This document shows positions 24,401 through 39,000 of a DNA stretch of 64,000 bases, piece after piece. The first letter of the stretch is position 1, and every line of letters starts with the position of its first letter. This DNA is from Rotaria macrura. Its lineage: Eukaryota > Rotifera > Eurotatoria > Philodinida > Philodinidae. The DNA lies in assembly GCA_900239685.1 (NCBI GenBank), contig OENT01000579.1:31762-95761 (forward strand), read 5' to 3'. Position numbers and translations under genes: made by a program. The notes beneath the pieces were generated by a model, which worked only from the letters and a program-made list of their open reading frames with translations, did no database searches and had not been told where the DNA came from.

Positions 24401-26163
24401 TGCCCTTGATAATATATGATTAATCAGACAAATGCATTAATGGATAATAAAGATAGAGCCTCAATCCGTAATCAACATGTTGCTACTCACTATGATCCTT
24501 CACCTATCACTCACATAATGGAATGAGATAAAAGCGATAGTAAAGTACTCTTAATTACTCTTTTCATTGTCCTTGTGTATCACTAATGAAGCCTTTTTAT
24601 TGTTTATAGATAAAAGCACGTAATGACGAAATCCGAAAGATCCAATCTGATCTCAACAATGTCGAACGCAATCAACAAGAAATGCTTAAACGTATTCGAA
24701 TGGAAACTGAATCAGCAGAAATGTCAGAAACTAAGAATTCCGAAGGACGACGGTAGAGTTTTGATTGATTTTTTTCCTATCAATAATCAATCTAGAAAGT
24801 CATGATGTTTCTTATGCTCATCTTTTTCATTCTTAACTTTCAAGACACAAGTTACAAATGGATATAAATATGTGCCGACAAAAATTACAAGAGCAACAGC
24901 AAAAAAATAAAAAGACAGAATCAGATTTACGCAAAGAAAAATGGCGTCAAGAAACAAGGTAATAAAAACACATCGGATTTAATCAATTGGATATCTCGAT
25001 TGATATTGTTTGATATATTTCAATTTGATTGAACAGTAACCATTCGATGACGTCTCGTGATAGCTATATTTGTATAGGCCTTCATTAAAAATAATTCTTC
25101 TTTTTGAAAATGCAGTCCTTTTCTTCGTCGAACATGAATCAAATAAATTGAACAAGATTAATCATTTTATTTCTATCTAACATGCTCAATGAAAATTACT
25201 AGTTGTCAAAAAATTAAACGATTTAGTGTGTATGCATTTAATGCACTTGAAAAATGAGACACAACGCGTACAACGTGATTAACATGTCTTTTCGATGCAT
25301 AGAAATAAGGAGGTTATTTAAAACAAAGATACAGTTATTATTTTTTATAAAACTTAACATCTATACTGATCATTGAACAAGAGATATTAACCGAAATATT
25401 CTACGAAGACAAATTAATATGTATGTCAAACACGACTCGACCGATCAATTTGTATCGTTATTTTGAAATAAGAAATTGTAGCACGTTGAAAAGGTCAATA
25501 TGTGAGTCGTTCATTTGTACGTGTTCAAAGATTTTGGTATAGACAAACTTCTAGAATATATGATAATTTAGTTGATCAAAAATTAAATTCATACTCGTCG
25601 TGGTTTTTTACTTTTCTAGCCTAGAAACATGGTTAACAAAGTACGACAATGAAATGCGTCAGAAACAAGTAGATATTTTATTACTGTCACGAAGATGGAA
25701 AACTAAAGTGAATTATGAAAAAAAAAAACATTTTTAGGATGAATATGATGAAATTGAAACTGCGTATACAGAAGAGAAACGTTTACTCATTGAACTTGAA
25801 GAACGTTTTGAGAAATTGAAAGAAGAATATGATAAAGTATGAAACCTATTCCCATATCTGTATGATATAAACAGTAGTAAAAAAATACATTTCTTTCTAA
25901 AAAAAATAGATTATGGCTGAACGTAAAGCCGAAGAAGAACGATTGGCAATGGAGAAAGCATTACGTGAACGGCGTTGGCAAGCAGCCGGACATATTCAAC
26001 GTTTTTGGCTGGGTTACAAAGTTCGAAAGGTAAACTTCTATTGACACTTTTGTACAATATTCATCGTTGGTACATATATAATATTTATACATATCTATGT
26101 TTTCAGGGTATCAAAGCCAAAAAGAAGAAGAAAGGCAAGAAGAGTGGCAAAAGCAAAAAATGA
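21441..26163 (+). CDS. IQCD: dynein regulatory complex protein 10 (IQ-domain protein D)
   Basis: Ten exons: 21441-21679, 21770-21858, 21923-22129, 22192-22367, 24610-24752, 24845-24958, 25620-25668, 25738-25836, 25910-26029, 26107-26163; 430 aa with all phases consistent. DRC10 is a coiled-coil subunit of the nexin-dynein regulatory complex of motile cilia. It is recognised by the N-terminal block (KLSTVETQRIMVVFDDLVQK), the block ERFLTTPLEEREKF followed by IIAKLEKELNDV, the LETWLTKYDNEM stretch, and a C-terminal IQ motif (IQRFWLGYKVRK) before a Lys-rich tail. These match IQCD/DRC10 better than the related DRC9/IQCG. Much of residues 150-390 is charged coiled coil. Intron 4 (22368-24609, 2242 nt) holds a complete STEAP-like gene on the other strand. 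Polyadenylation signals AATAAA lie at 26234-26244. Confidence 0.9.
22368..24609 (+). other. DRC10 intron 4 hosting a nested gene
   Basis: The donor follows GATGCAGAA and the acceptor precedes ATAAAAGCACG; the flanking exons keep the DRC10 frame. The STEAP-like gene occupies 22556-24131 on the minus strand entirely inside it. The remaining 480 bp upstream of the nested gene (24132-24609) would hold its promoter. Confidence 0.85.
22556..24131 (-). CDS. STEAP-family six-transmembrane heme protein, nested gene
   Basis: Three exons: 23966-24131, 23077-23916, 22556-23022; 490 aa, the usual STEAP2-4 length. Residues 90-220 correspond to the N-terminal F420H2:NADP+ oxidoreductase-like Rossmann domain (VGILG..., RLLLSGF). 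Six hydrophobic helices follow from about residue 245. One histidine lies in the third helix (His366, ALLHV) and one in the fifth (His434, AFIHV), the positions of the STEAP heme ligands. Known STEAPs pass electrons from NADPH through FAD and heme to reduce Fe3+ or Cu2+. Here the glycine-rich NADPH loop GSGDFAR of STEAPs reads GRSKRSQ, and the phosphate-binding SRN is replaced, so NADPH use is doubtful. The exon 2 donor at 23076 is chosen because reading through hits a stop, whereas splicing restores the third helix. Confidence 0.8.
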
Positions 26164-26290
26164 ACAAACGCACGTTTATTTTTTATATATTATTTCTTTT
26201 TATTTTCTAATTGTCGAAAATCAATCATACCGAAATAAAATAAAATATTATTGAAATAGAGACAACAGAAAGAACAAGCGTATTTTCTTG
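26164..26290. terminator. convergent 3' ends of DRC10 and UNC80 with interleaved poly(A) signals
   Basis: 127 bp lie between the two stop codons. DRC10 (+) has AATAAA at 26234-26239 and 26239-26244. UNC80 (-) has AATAAA on the minus strand at 26175-26180. Each signal lies beyond the other, so the two mature 3' UTRs should overlap in antisense by very roughly 90 nt. Confidence 0.6.
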
Positions 26291-27052
26291 TTAAACTTTC
26301 GATTCATCATCTCCATCATCTCCATCATCAATAGGTGTAGTTGATATTTTGGACGCACGTAATATTGATGGTTTCATATGTGATTCCGTTTGTATTAGAA
26401 TGTTCTCTGTTAGAGGAAACGATGGGTGTGAAGCTTGATTATGCATTGATATCGTATCGTGGTTAAGATATGAATTAACGTTTGCTCGATCATGCGAAGT
26501 ATTAACATCAAAAAAATCGCTGCTTTGTTCATGTATAACTGAAATACGATGATGTTCATCGGTGAATCTAAATCAACAAAACAAAAATAGCATCAACCAT
26601 AGACTACCAAATGCTTGAAAACTATTATCAGGTTTTATTTTCTATGAAATACATTTTTTCATGGACAAACGATAGAATTTCGAATCCTACTTTCGATAAG
26701 ATCTAATATTGAATAGTTTACAAAAATGTTGAACGAGAAAAATCCATTTGACCTTATATATATGATCAGGCAAATTTTTATAAAATTAAAATTAATAATA
26801 AATGACAACTACCTATCGTGATACACAACAATGTCAGAGTAGGTCGAGATTCAATTAGAAAATTCGAAACATTGAGCAATCATGCAATCTCATGATCATG
26901 ATTTGGAATTTATTCAGTTCCGACTTACAGTAAACATTATCCTGTAGAAACATCTATTCCATGCTAATCTTTCTATCAGAAATTCTTGAAATTTTCAACA
27001 TAAATCTTTTCAATTCTAACCTATGTTTGCATGTAATTTAGAATCGACATGC

Positions 27053-27093
<41 letters not shown>

Positions 27094-30000
27094 TGGTCTC
27101 AACGTAGTACATTATAATAGTTCGGCCATGATTCTACATTAGGAAGATAGTTATCTTATGAAAAGTACTAATAAACAATTGGCACTTGATTTGACTGTTT
27201 GCATTCATCGTATGAGTAAATAATGAAGTGAAGTGAAGTATTGTTTCACTCATCTATGTACCAATATCGATAGACTTTTGATGCCCACAGCTCTACGTCA
27301 ATAATTAAATATGTACTTTGATATTGATAGATTTCTTATCGAAATCAGAGCTTTGTGAACATAGACAAACGCATCATCGAACATCTTGATATGTCCATCA
27401 TGATCCCTTTGATGTTCGAAAGTTTTGGGAGAGCATCATAAGTGAACACGAAAAAGACAATGCGTTTCAATTGAAAAGAAAAGATAATTTAGAGATATGA
27501 AAAATAATGTATTATTCATCTGTTTGTTCTCGATCGTCTCAAAACAGATTTATAAACAGATAAGTCATTGATGGAAAGAAAAATAGAAAAATTTCATCGT
27601 TCATTTAATTTACATTTTCTATAGTAATTACTTGCGTGAAAAATTCTTGTAACATAGATACAAATACCTTTATGAACTACTGACTTCTGTAGATAGATAT
27701 CAATGGATGAATTATAGATCAATTATCAAATATAACTTATCAGCAGTCAAATCCTAAAACTAAAACTCTTTCTCCTAATTGTCATCATCTATAAATTCTG
27801 AACATGAATATTCAGTGATCGATATCGATCTTGAATTTCTCAATCGGTTATACGACTCGTTTTTCGTTTATGGCTATACTAAGAATTCTCCGTTATGATA
27901 CTCGTATAAACTACATGGATTCTTTTGAAAATATTCATATTCAGATATTGGGAGAAAGAAAAAAAGAGAAACATCCTAGAGTTGCAAGATTTTCCTCCAT
28001 GGAACATAATCGATCTTTTTTTAAAAAGCTTTGGATTGGCGTGAATTTTTTATTTAATTAAAGTTTACAAGAAAAAATCCTTGCAATATCCTTTTTGTTT
28101 ATCATATATATATATATATATATTCCATCAAGTGAGATTATGCAAGTGACGGAAGAATTATGACTGAAAGCATAAAGTATACTTTGGATCGCGTACTTGT
28201 CTTCACCAAGTATCGAACGAGTTAGCAAGTGATATACCTAGCATAATTTTGAAATGCTATGGAGTGTATCTTACCTGATCGGTCGGAATGTTCGACGAAA
28301 TACTTTCTGAGAGTCATGTTTTATATTTGGTTGGTTTGATATCTATTTGTAAACGAATGGAAAGCGAATGTATAATAATTTTCTTCTTTTTTTCTAATTG
28401 ACAAAGAACGTACTAGTACTTGACGTGAACTTTTAGTTGATCGAGATTTATCTAAATGTGCTACGTTTCGTTTCCAACCACGAAACGTTCGTAACTTAGT
28501 TGTAAGTTCATTATTGACTAGATATTGATCGGAAATATCTTTTTCCAGTGGACTATGACATTGAACTGTGCGATCGGTGGTTGACGAACTGCGATCAGCA
28601 GTTACCGTCGCTGAACGTAACCGCGGCATAGAAAGATGTGAATCTGATGGTAATTGAAGATGTGGAATATCTATTACATAAAATGAATATGAAGAACAGA
28701 AATAAACACGAACAATTATTTACTGCGAGCTGACATTGATGTTGTTCTGTCGTCTTTCATAGATGAATAATGATTTGACGTTGAATATTCTGTTCGATGT
28801 TTTGATGCATCAGAAACTGAAAATTCATTCAATAGGTATGACACAAAATCAATATGAAAACATCACATGGAACAATTTAGCATTTATATCTCAATATACA
28901 TGTTTTCTTACTATTCAAAGATGAAATTATTTATAACTAACTCGAACAAAATAATATATCTCTTTGTTATTACAAAATGAAATGTTTTGTGAAATCGTTA
29001 GATTAGATGAACTGAATATTATTTTCTTACCACTACATCGAATTTTGTATCGAGCATAGTATGTTTCAAGTATGTTCAAAGCTTCATTCGCACGAATCTT
29101 TTCAGTTCTCTTTTTGGCAGATAGATTAGAACTACTATCACTGAGTTGTGTTTGTTGACAATCTGATATATGTATCGTTGGACTATAAATTGATCGTTTA
29201 TCACCGGTAGAATTTATTCGTGTTGTCATGCCATCACTATCGTTCATTTTTTCATGTGCGTCAATATCTTGTCGAGTTTTTACTGAACTTCTCGTGCGTC
29301 GATCATGAACATCGGACGGTTTCGATTCATCTAAACAGAAAGAAAGAAAGGTTAATGATTCTTACAAGACTTTAATCAACAGACAACGTGTTGTCGAACT
29401 CATTCAATATCATTTGGAGTTGATAAAACATCTTGATTATTTTCACATAGTGATAAAGGCTTCTTTATGACTACGATCAACTTTTAGTTTCTCGTTTCTG
29501 AAGATCTTCTAGCGAGTAAAGATATAGAGTAGTTACAGGTCTTTATGAAGTCACAACGAACTCAAAATAAAGTTAACATCTCATAGACTTATAACTCAAT
29601 GGTATCTCTACGACATATCTTATTCATCATGTTGAGGGTATCACTATGGTTTTAAATCACATCTTTTTACAATTTCGTTTATTCAAGGTAGCAGCTGGAT
29701 TATTTCAAGAAACGCAGACTTAGACAATACCTATTGACAAGCGAAACCCATCGGATGACAAACTCATTCGAATTAAATTTTTCAACTCCTCCAGAAGCGT
29801 ATTTTTTTTCAAGATATGCGACCTATAGAGTATCTTCAATAGATCTTTATAATTGTAAAGATCCATGTAGACATCATACGTCTCGTTTTACATCTAAATA
29901 CTATATTAGCTGCTAGTTAAATACTTTTGTGTAAAATAAATCTGACCTGATAAGTCGGCTTTCAATTGATTTAATTCTTGTATCAGTTCATTGAGTATGT

Positions 30001-33000
30001 TACCCATAGATGTTGACGGTACTATTTTATCGAAAATAAGTTTTTGTTGAATGCTTGTTATCACTTCATAATCACTCTCATTTTCAGTTGTTATTGAATG
30101 TATCTACACGAAACAATGAAAATATAAAACGATGATTAAATTCAAAAACAAAAAATATGTTCATATTTTACATAATGTAAAAGGAATGGTCGAAGCATAA
30201 CGTAGATTGGTGTTTTGTATGAAACAATGAAATCAATAAATGATAGAAGATTTGACGAAATATTCGATTGTTTATTACACATTAATTTTATTGCACAGAT
30301 GATTCGTTGCCATTCACATTTCATTTGTTTACTAAAGCTAATAATTAATATTTTTAAGCCTAAAACAAAAACAATTTCCAGCAAATACTTCTGTTCATCA
30401 TTCAATCGAAGAACAATACCTAGCAACGAAGCTGTTTGTAAAAATTGTTTTAATTGTCTCATTGATTTATGTTTAATACTAGTACTAGACAGAGTAGTTT
30501 CACTAGTACCCGGATGATGTTTTCCACTGTTACCTATATGTACTAATGAAATATTTTGTGTACCAATCGTAGTTGCAAATTTCAAGGGTGGTTTCACGGA
30601 ACTTAGAAGTATTGTAATCATGTATGATACATCGTTGGTATGAATTTTTTGTGCATCTTTTCTTTCACTACTCATCCATAATAGAAGAGGTACAAGAAAG
30701 TACACTAGATGATTAGTTGCTGATGTTACATTTAAAGATGACCAACTGTTATTCATAGTTAATGCTTCTAAATTTGGTTGATGCTATAGAAGAAAAAAAG
30801 AATGATAGTGTTTTTTCTTACAGATGAATCCATGCATAGTGAAAATCTCATCATTTTCCATTAGAAATCGTTGTCTTTTTCAATGATCAGATATGATTGT
30901 TGTTACAGTATATGCATTATCGAAATTTCTTGATAGATATAAAAGAATAGGATTTTAAAGAAAGCAACACAGAGAAATAGAATGAAAAATTCTGCATGGG
31001 TAGAAAAAAAAGTAACTTTCGAAAGTCTAATATCATTGATAAAAATTCTAACGTTTATAATCAGCTTCAAGTAATAGTAAAATGACTCTGTGAAAATTCC
31101 TTTAAGTACGTTAACATCGACTTCATGAAAATCTATATAACAAAATTCAATAAAGCTGAGTAAAATTCATGATTCTTTTCGTATGTTAATGTATTGAATT
31201 TTTCAACGGATTCTATCTAATCAAATATCGTTCATGAATAAAAGCGAAACGAAAATATTTTGCACTCTATTTCTCAAATTTAAAATTGAGAAAAAAATGA
31301 CTAATCTAACTTTTTATAAAATTTTCTATCGTTCAAAAATCTTATGGTTACATATTGAAATAGTTGTGTTGTTGTTCTCAAAGGTAACAATGAAAAATGA
31401 ATCGTTGGAAGTCTCTTGAAATGTTTTTAAACTTATCTTACGGTTTAATGTCGGCTAATAGAAGAACTTCAACAAAGTGTAAGGTAATTACTGGGACTAC
31501 TATTTAGCATTGAAACCTGTATTGAATGAGCAATGATACCATAATGAGATTCTCGAAGATCGAAAAAGATTCACGTGAAAATAATTTTAATGTGAAGATA
31601 AACGGCTTTCGAAAATATCAGATTTCCATCAGAAACTTGTTTTGCAAAATCTCGACAAATAAACATTCCTTCTTAATTGAAACTTTCACAATATTCGATG
31701 AATCATTACATATATATGTGGGATTTATCTAATGTTCAACAAATACAGACCGATTTCTTAGTACGTATCTACTCTGTAGGGTGATTACAACCGGCTGAAG
31801 TTTCTCTGATCTCACCGGAGCAGTTTTCTAGTCTTAAAATGAAAGAAAGTAATACGTATCATTTTAGAAAGTTGTCTCATCGAAATTTGATCTTCATTCA
31901 TACTGCTAAATTTTCTCTGGAATATAATCATTTTCAATTTTCATGAATATTTCTTTTAGAATGCATCTTCCGAGACAACTATCAATCAAATCATAGGATT
32001 GGAACCAAAAACAAAAAGAAATTTCTATCTACAATATTGAAAAGTATCCTATTGATGAACGCGTTATTGTATATTTACATTAACAGCTAATAAGTATCGA
32101 CCGACTAGTTTAATAATAGTACGAGAGAATTCGTTTGGAAATGTTGAAATATTCGCACGTGTTGGTACACATTGATTTGGTTCTGTGGGATTTTCATTTA
32201 ATATCAATGTGATACAGCCAGAAACTAATGCCTAATGTACTCAACGAAAAAATAAAATCCGAAATCAAATGTAATAATTTATACTTTTAAATTTGGAAAA
32301 AAGGCTATATATGGATGACGATCGATTGTTAAATAAATTCCATTTAAGATTCCTACTGTTGTATCCAAATCGAAGCAACGCTAATGCAAAAAAATAAAAA
32401 AATAATTGAGATAATTGTACAAGCCGTGTCTATTTGTTACCTTTGTCACTGGTTTTTTACAAATTTTCGAAAACATTCGATCAATACGTCTTAATAAATG
32501 ATTTAGTGCTGGTCGTAATTGTTCGTCGCTCCAATTGATGTATGGTAATAATTTTTGAAAATAATTTTGTAGACCACGACAACATATTGTTACAGGATCA
32601 AAACTACTTAATTTAATTAATGTATGAGCTATATCTACAAGTCTTATGTGTGATTTAGCATCGAGTAATTCCGGTGATCGAACAGTTGAATCGTGAAGTA
32701 ACTTTATTAATTCATTCGAACGTTGAGTAGAAAAATGAATGAAATTCGATACTATGGATAGAAGCGTATCACGCGGCCAACGAAATTCGGATACTTGTTT
32801 AAGTTCGTCCGTATCTTGTGTTCGTGGTTTTGTACGATCATCCAGAAAGCGACTAAAGTAAAAGTGTTTATTGAAAATTATTTTTGAAAAAAAAAAACGT
32901 TTGTTTTTTTTCTTAAATTTACTTCGTTGAATCTTCATCAAGTATAACAGATGGTGAACGATAGGACGTACGAGAATATTTATAACTAGCATCAATGGAT

Positions 33001-36000
33001 GCATCACATTTCGGTGCAACAAACGTTCGTGTTAACCATTCCGATGCATTAATTAATGTCTTCACAGTAATACATAATTTTTCAATTGTTTTTATTTCTT
33101 CACGTGCACGTTTTTGAAAATTCATTTTATTTGTATTGTCTTTTGTGTGTTCTAAATATTTCGGTAGAAGTATATCGATGATACTGAGCATTTGCAATGA
33201 ACGTGTAGAATCAGGTGCATAAGCAACTATAAAATCAAATCAATAATAATATAAATAGTTTTGTTTTTCGTGTTCATTTTTGACTCCTGACAAGAAGCAT
33301 GCACTGATTTGTCTATGACTGCAAAACAAAGAGAAGACCTCTTGTGCTTCATAGCTTCTGATAAAATTTAGTCATGAGTTCAATCAAATGTTCAAACACG
33401 AGTGAAATACTGGGTTTCTTTTTCGTAGCCATTGTGCGAGGGAAAATCTAATGTCTATAAATCTTGCCCTAACTTACATTTGAACAACTTCTTAAGAATT
33501 TCTGTTGACTGTCCTCTTAGGACACATTCGAAAGCGAGGAAACATTTAAAATTATGCAATAATGAGAACTTGTTGATCTGCTACTAGATTTATGTTCGAA
33601 TCAATGTAATTTCAGTTCATAATACGTTTCGTACGAAAATTGGAATGTAAATATTCGATTTCAAAGTCGCTCAATAGAAACGTTCTTCTGACTTTTATAT
33701 CTCTAATAAGGACTTGAGTTTGCAAGAAAAGAATTACACAAGAGTTTAACTAAACCTCTTTCTTGAACTATTCAATACTTTCTTTTCAATTAAAATTTTT
33801 TACTTTCAAGTTTCTGAATATTTTTTCACACAATGACAAAACTGAATTTAATTCGATCGTGCATTAAATTGTCAAATTTACTATTCAGGTACTTAGAATT
33901 GTTACATGATCGACACAGCTGACGTGTGTTAGTTTATAGTGAATATTTTTCCTCATTTTATATCTCATTGAATCATACATAACGCCTTGACAAGAAAAAA
34001 TAGCAGCTAGAAATCGAACATCATCATCGTTGAGAACAGAAATTGAGATCTATTTATTGCACATTAAGAGATCGAAATAAGTCGCCTTGCATAGTTCGAT
34101 TGATAACACTATTCCAGGTTCATTGAATTTTATTCATTTCAGTAAATTATAAGATTGAACAAATTTTTTTTATAGAATTTTACTTACCAACAGCAACACA
34201 AACATCAAAACCATTAAGTAGGGAAAATATTGTATCATCATCTGCATAGCAAAAATCTAATGATTTAATAATTGTTTGAGGATTTGTAGTTCCTGGTCCA
34301 ATGGTTGCTGTAACATTCATAGTTCCTGATTGTATATCACTTGTTTTACTATTTGTCAACGAATCTTGTTTAACTAATTCTAAAAGAAAATAATCATCAG
34401 TCATGACATCCGTACTTGTCTGTTCTAATGCAACTAATAATCGAAACAATGATATCGGTTCGATTTTATGTGTATTGGTCATCGTAGATGATTGATCGAA
34501 ATCAAGTAATTGTGATGCACTGCCAAGCATTTGTAATATGAAAGGTGTTCGATGTAGAATATAAAATTGTCGACAACAATATTCGATTGTTTTTTTTAAC
34601 ATTGGATTCGATTGAATAATTGAATAAACATGAAGAAATGTTGGCATTATTAAAAGATATCTGCATTAAAAAAGAAAATCAAATTTTCTAACGCAGGAAA
34701 AGAATATTTTGAAAAACAAAAAATCATGTCAATATATTTTACATTGAAATTCTCGTCGAAATAATAATTGCTCATAATCCTATTCATTGTATCGTGATAG
34801 TTTTTATCTGAAATTTCTAGATATCTAGAAGATACCATAGAGCCATAGCTTTCACCGAAAATCTATGTTGCTGCTTTTTTTTTGTCAAACAATAACTGGA
34901 AATCCATTACTTGGTCTCAGACTATTGACGTTAAGTTTAAGTCTAACTAATTAACCTCAACAGAATCTATTTCGTGGACAGATTCTCTCATCGATAATTC
35001 TAATGAATTCAATATTATCTTACCCATTCGTTGCAAATATCTGTTGAAAATGTCTAACGATATTAATATAAGTTGCTAGACAAAAACGTAACATAATTAA
35101 ATCTTCACAATGCAATATAAATGAACCATTGATGACGGAAAGGAACAGAATTATGTCTGATGTTGTCGTTGTTTTACCATCCATGTTAAAAAATAAGCAC
35201 GCAATCAATTTAATCCTTAAAAAATAAAACAGATTGTTTATAAATCACACATCAAGCCAAGAGTAAAGGAATATCGTATTTCTTTATTCATCAATTACAA
35301 ATCATGAGACAGATTTCATTGATATTCTTAGTCGTAGAATAGATCTTTTTATGTTTTGGTTCATATAAATGTGACTGGAGATGAGATACAGAAAAAAAAG
35401 AAGATAATTCAATACGGAATCAAATGAAGGAAATCTCTTGTTCACAAATTCATAAAAACATAATAATATAGTATTATGTTCATGATTTCATTGTAAAATC
35501 GTTGTTGTTGTATCATAGAAATGGATTTATAATTGTGGGCTTTGATTCGAATACGTTCCTCTAATGCAAAAGAGTGTTGAATGATATCTAATTTTCTATC
35601 ATAGTTATTCTTTTCGAAATATTTGTTTTTCTTGTTAAATTGATACTGTCGTGTTTACTGTAAACATTTTTACATTTCGATTTGGTAAATTTTTATAAGT
35701 TATAAAAGAAAATTATCATGGTAGATAGGACGTAAAATAAAATTAGTAGAAGGTAATGCTAATTGAAACTATACATGAAGTTTTTCATAGGAACAAGTTT
35801 ATTTATCTCTTTACAATTTTCTATGCTTTGAGAAGTCTATTCTATACGCAATTCATATTATTGCCTTTGTTTTTTCGACTTCCACGTCAAATTATTCCTA
35901 TGGATTGATACCGTAGTTTTTGATTTCAGCATTCAGAAGTGCCACGTTGACTCTGAGGGACGAGTTGGATTTGAATTCGACATTTTTGTCAACGTTACAG

Positions 36001-39000
36001 AATACACAGATTGATTAGTTATCTTGAAGATCATTGAACAAGAGTTGTTTTTTCTTGATACATCACTTAAAATAGATCTAATGAGGAACTGACTGGCTAC
36101 AAAGTAGCTCTTCTACAAGAGACAACACGATAATGTTCTTATCTTAAATGAATCATTACGATAATCATGAAAAACAAACTCTCTATACCGATCTAACTAG
36201 TAGATTACCAGTCATTTGCACATCAAATTATGAATGATCAGGGGTACTATTATAATACTGAGTAATTCAATAGAGATTTACATCTCCATTTAAGCAGAAG
36301 AGTACATCGATAGAGAACATTTGTTTGTCAACGATTTCATAAAACATTGAAAGATATTATATTGTCGATGAGACAAGATTTTCAATGATTGATAAAACTA
36401 CTAATTTAAAATTCCACTGCACCCAATAAATGTAACCACTATATGATCACTGACTCTGAATATCTACCGCTCATCATACAAGTCGCAATGTAATTATTTA
36501 CACAGTAAGAAACCATATCATTTTATCGAAGAATGAATAGTTATAATAAGACTGAATGACATTATGCCGAACAAATGATAAACTATGTTGTGTCATGTTC
36601 AACTCTTGATTAAGTATGAAAGAAAAAAAATCTTTAAAAACAAAGATTATTAGGCATTCTAGTGATCCGCGCTTGGTATGTATGTTATAGAAATAGCTAT
36701 ACCTCTTATCTTCCTTCTCTTCATTGAATCAATTTAACATCTCTTCAATCAACAAGCTCACCGTTACATATAACTTAGAATGTCTTGGGGAACCAAAATG
36801 TACTCAATTCGTATGAATTTCCCGGTTTCATCAGGATAAAATTAAAATGTGAGATACATGAAATTTTGCGCAAGCCTATCAAACATGTTACTGCAAATGT
36901 GACTGATCATAGTTCGTCGGTTATAGTACCTGACAAACTCATATCTAGGGTTCGAATGAGTTACTCGATTGCGTGAAACTTATAAAAAAACAGAACAGAA
37001 AGACATAAAATTTATTTTGGAATGACCCGAGTCAAGAGATAATCGAACATAAACTCTTTTCAATTATTTAAGACAGGCATCATACATTGGCAAATTAGCT
37101 GTATAACCATAGATCTTCTGAGAAAATGAATGTATTTCATATGATATTTCTGTTTCACACTATTTATAGTTCTCGCTTGATTTAGATCACATAAGTGCGT
37201 CAAATAAAAATATGAACATTCGTAAATCGTTTCAGGAAAATATGAACTTGCTAATTCATATCTTAAATCATCGAATCTAACATATTTTCAGTTTTAAACT
37301 CAAAAACAAACTATACTCCTAAATGAAACTAATACGTAACTTACCAATTATATTTATGTAACATATCTAAATTAAATAATTCTTTATCGGGTATAGCTGT
37401 GTACAAATTAAAATCTGTTTCCAATGCTTTACGTGGAAATAATGGACTTTTGATAAGTTCATCGTGGAAAAATCTTATCGTACTATGCATTTGATTGAAT
37501 GGTGTATTTTCAAGTAAATAACGTGCAAATAAAACTTTCGATAATTCAGTTGTTTTTAAAAAAATTGAAGTTCGTTCAAGCTCGTGATTCGATTGCTTTT
37601 TATCCATAAAAACTAATGATAATTGAGGATGAACGTTTCTTCGAAAGAAATAAAAATCACGCACGTATGTATCAGGTATTTGAATTTGTTGTGTTTTAAC
37701 ATCGACTAAATAATATCGATCACGTTTTGAATCTGTGACACCGAAAAAATCTAACGCTTCTTGTAAAACACTACTGAACTGTGTATCTTCGGACACGATT
37801 GATTGTGTTGGAATTTGTGAAACTTCAGGACCATGTATGATAAGTTTTTTTGTTGATGGTATATTACCAGTTACTAATATAAGCATTTCAGCTTGTTCCT
37901 TACGTAGACTTTGTTTGAGATCTTTTAAAACAAGGCCATCAAGATAAGGTATGACTTGCCAGAGTAGAGCAAGACCGTTGACAATCAATGCTTGTGAACC
38001 ATCGAGTGGTGATCGTACCATACTTAACAATAAACCAAGAACATAATTGAAAATAGCATGAGCAAATTGAGGTGGAATCTCGATTAAATCGATCATAAGA
38101 CGATGAAGGCTCTGAAGCGATTTTATCTATGATGGAATGCATGAATTCTCATAGACGACAATCACCGAATAAAAACGACTTACGCGACGGTCTTTATTTG
38201 AAATTTTTTCAAAAAAGAAACGAATGAATAATGTTGGTTCATCAAGTAAACAAGTCCAGAGAACTTTCCGAGCTGCACCAGATACTAAAATATAAAAAAC
38301 CAAAACTTCAGCAAAATTGACTATAGGATTAATAAATGTGCGCAGATAAAAATTGGGATCAACACTTTCATAGTACTTAGCCAAGATTGAACATATGATT
38401 GTTGTCTCTGGTTTTACTACGTGAAAGATAGAACATTCTAAAACATTTAGTGGACAAATAAGAAAACTTTCAAATAATTAACAACCCTTCTGCCTGAAAA
38501 TCCATTTAATATTTACATCGATTCCTTCAATATTAATAGATTCATCTTCAAAATTCCTCATAGCACAATTGATATTTAGATTATCGGAACTTCTGTATTT
38601 GGATTTCAGAATTATGCATGATAGAATATAATAATATCTGTTTCGATCGATAAACTTTTCTCTACAATGTTCTGTTTCTCATACTATAAGATCTATTATG
38701 CTGTAGTTAGTATATCTAACAGATTGAAGAAGAATTCAGTAGATCAATTATACACAAATATCATATCGTTGTTTTTGCAGTTTTCATCGTGCTTCACATA
38801 TCTTACTACTTAGATATTCTTTCAATGCATGTTTTAAAATGTCTTCATAAATGAGTCTATAGAGCAACTCTAAATATCTAGTTTTTGATAATGTAAAATT
38901 TATCAATATTCTTCGTTAGATTGAAAGCCAATGATCAACAATACTAAAAATAGTTTCAAGAAGAATGATGATTTTCATTCTTTTGTGAGAGCACACCTAT

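Noticed and set aside
28087..28440. UNC80 ending at the stop near 28321
   Set aside because: A donor at 28419, the 32 nt microexon and the last exon give a conserved DESKV end and a length equal to other UNC80 proteins.
36949..36970. GGTTCGAATG as a tRNA B box
   Set aside because: No matching A box, anticodon arm or acceptor stem could be drawn around it.
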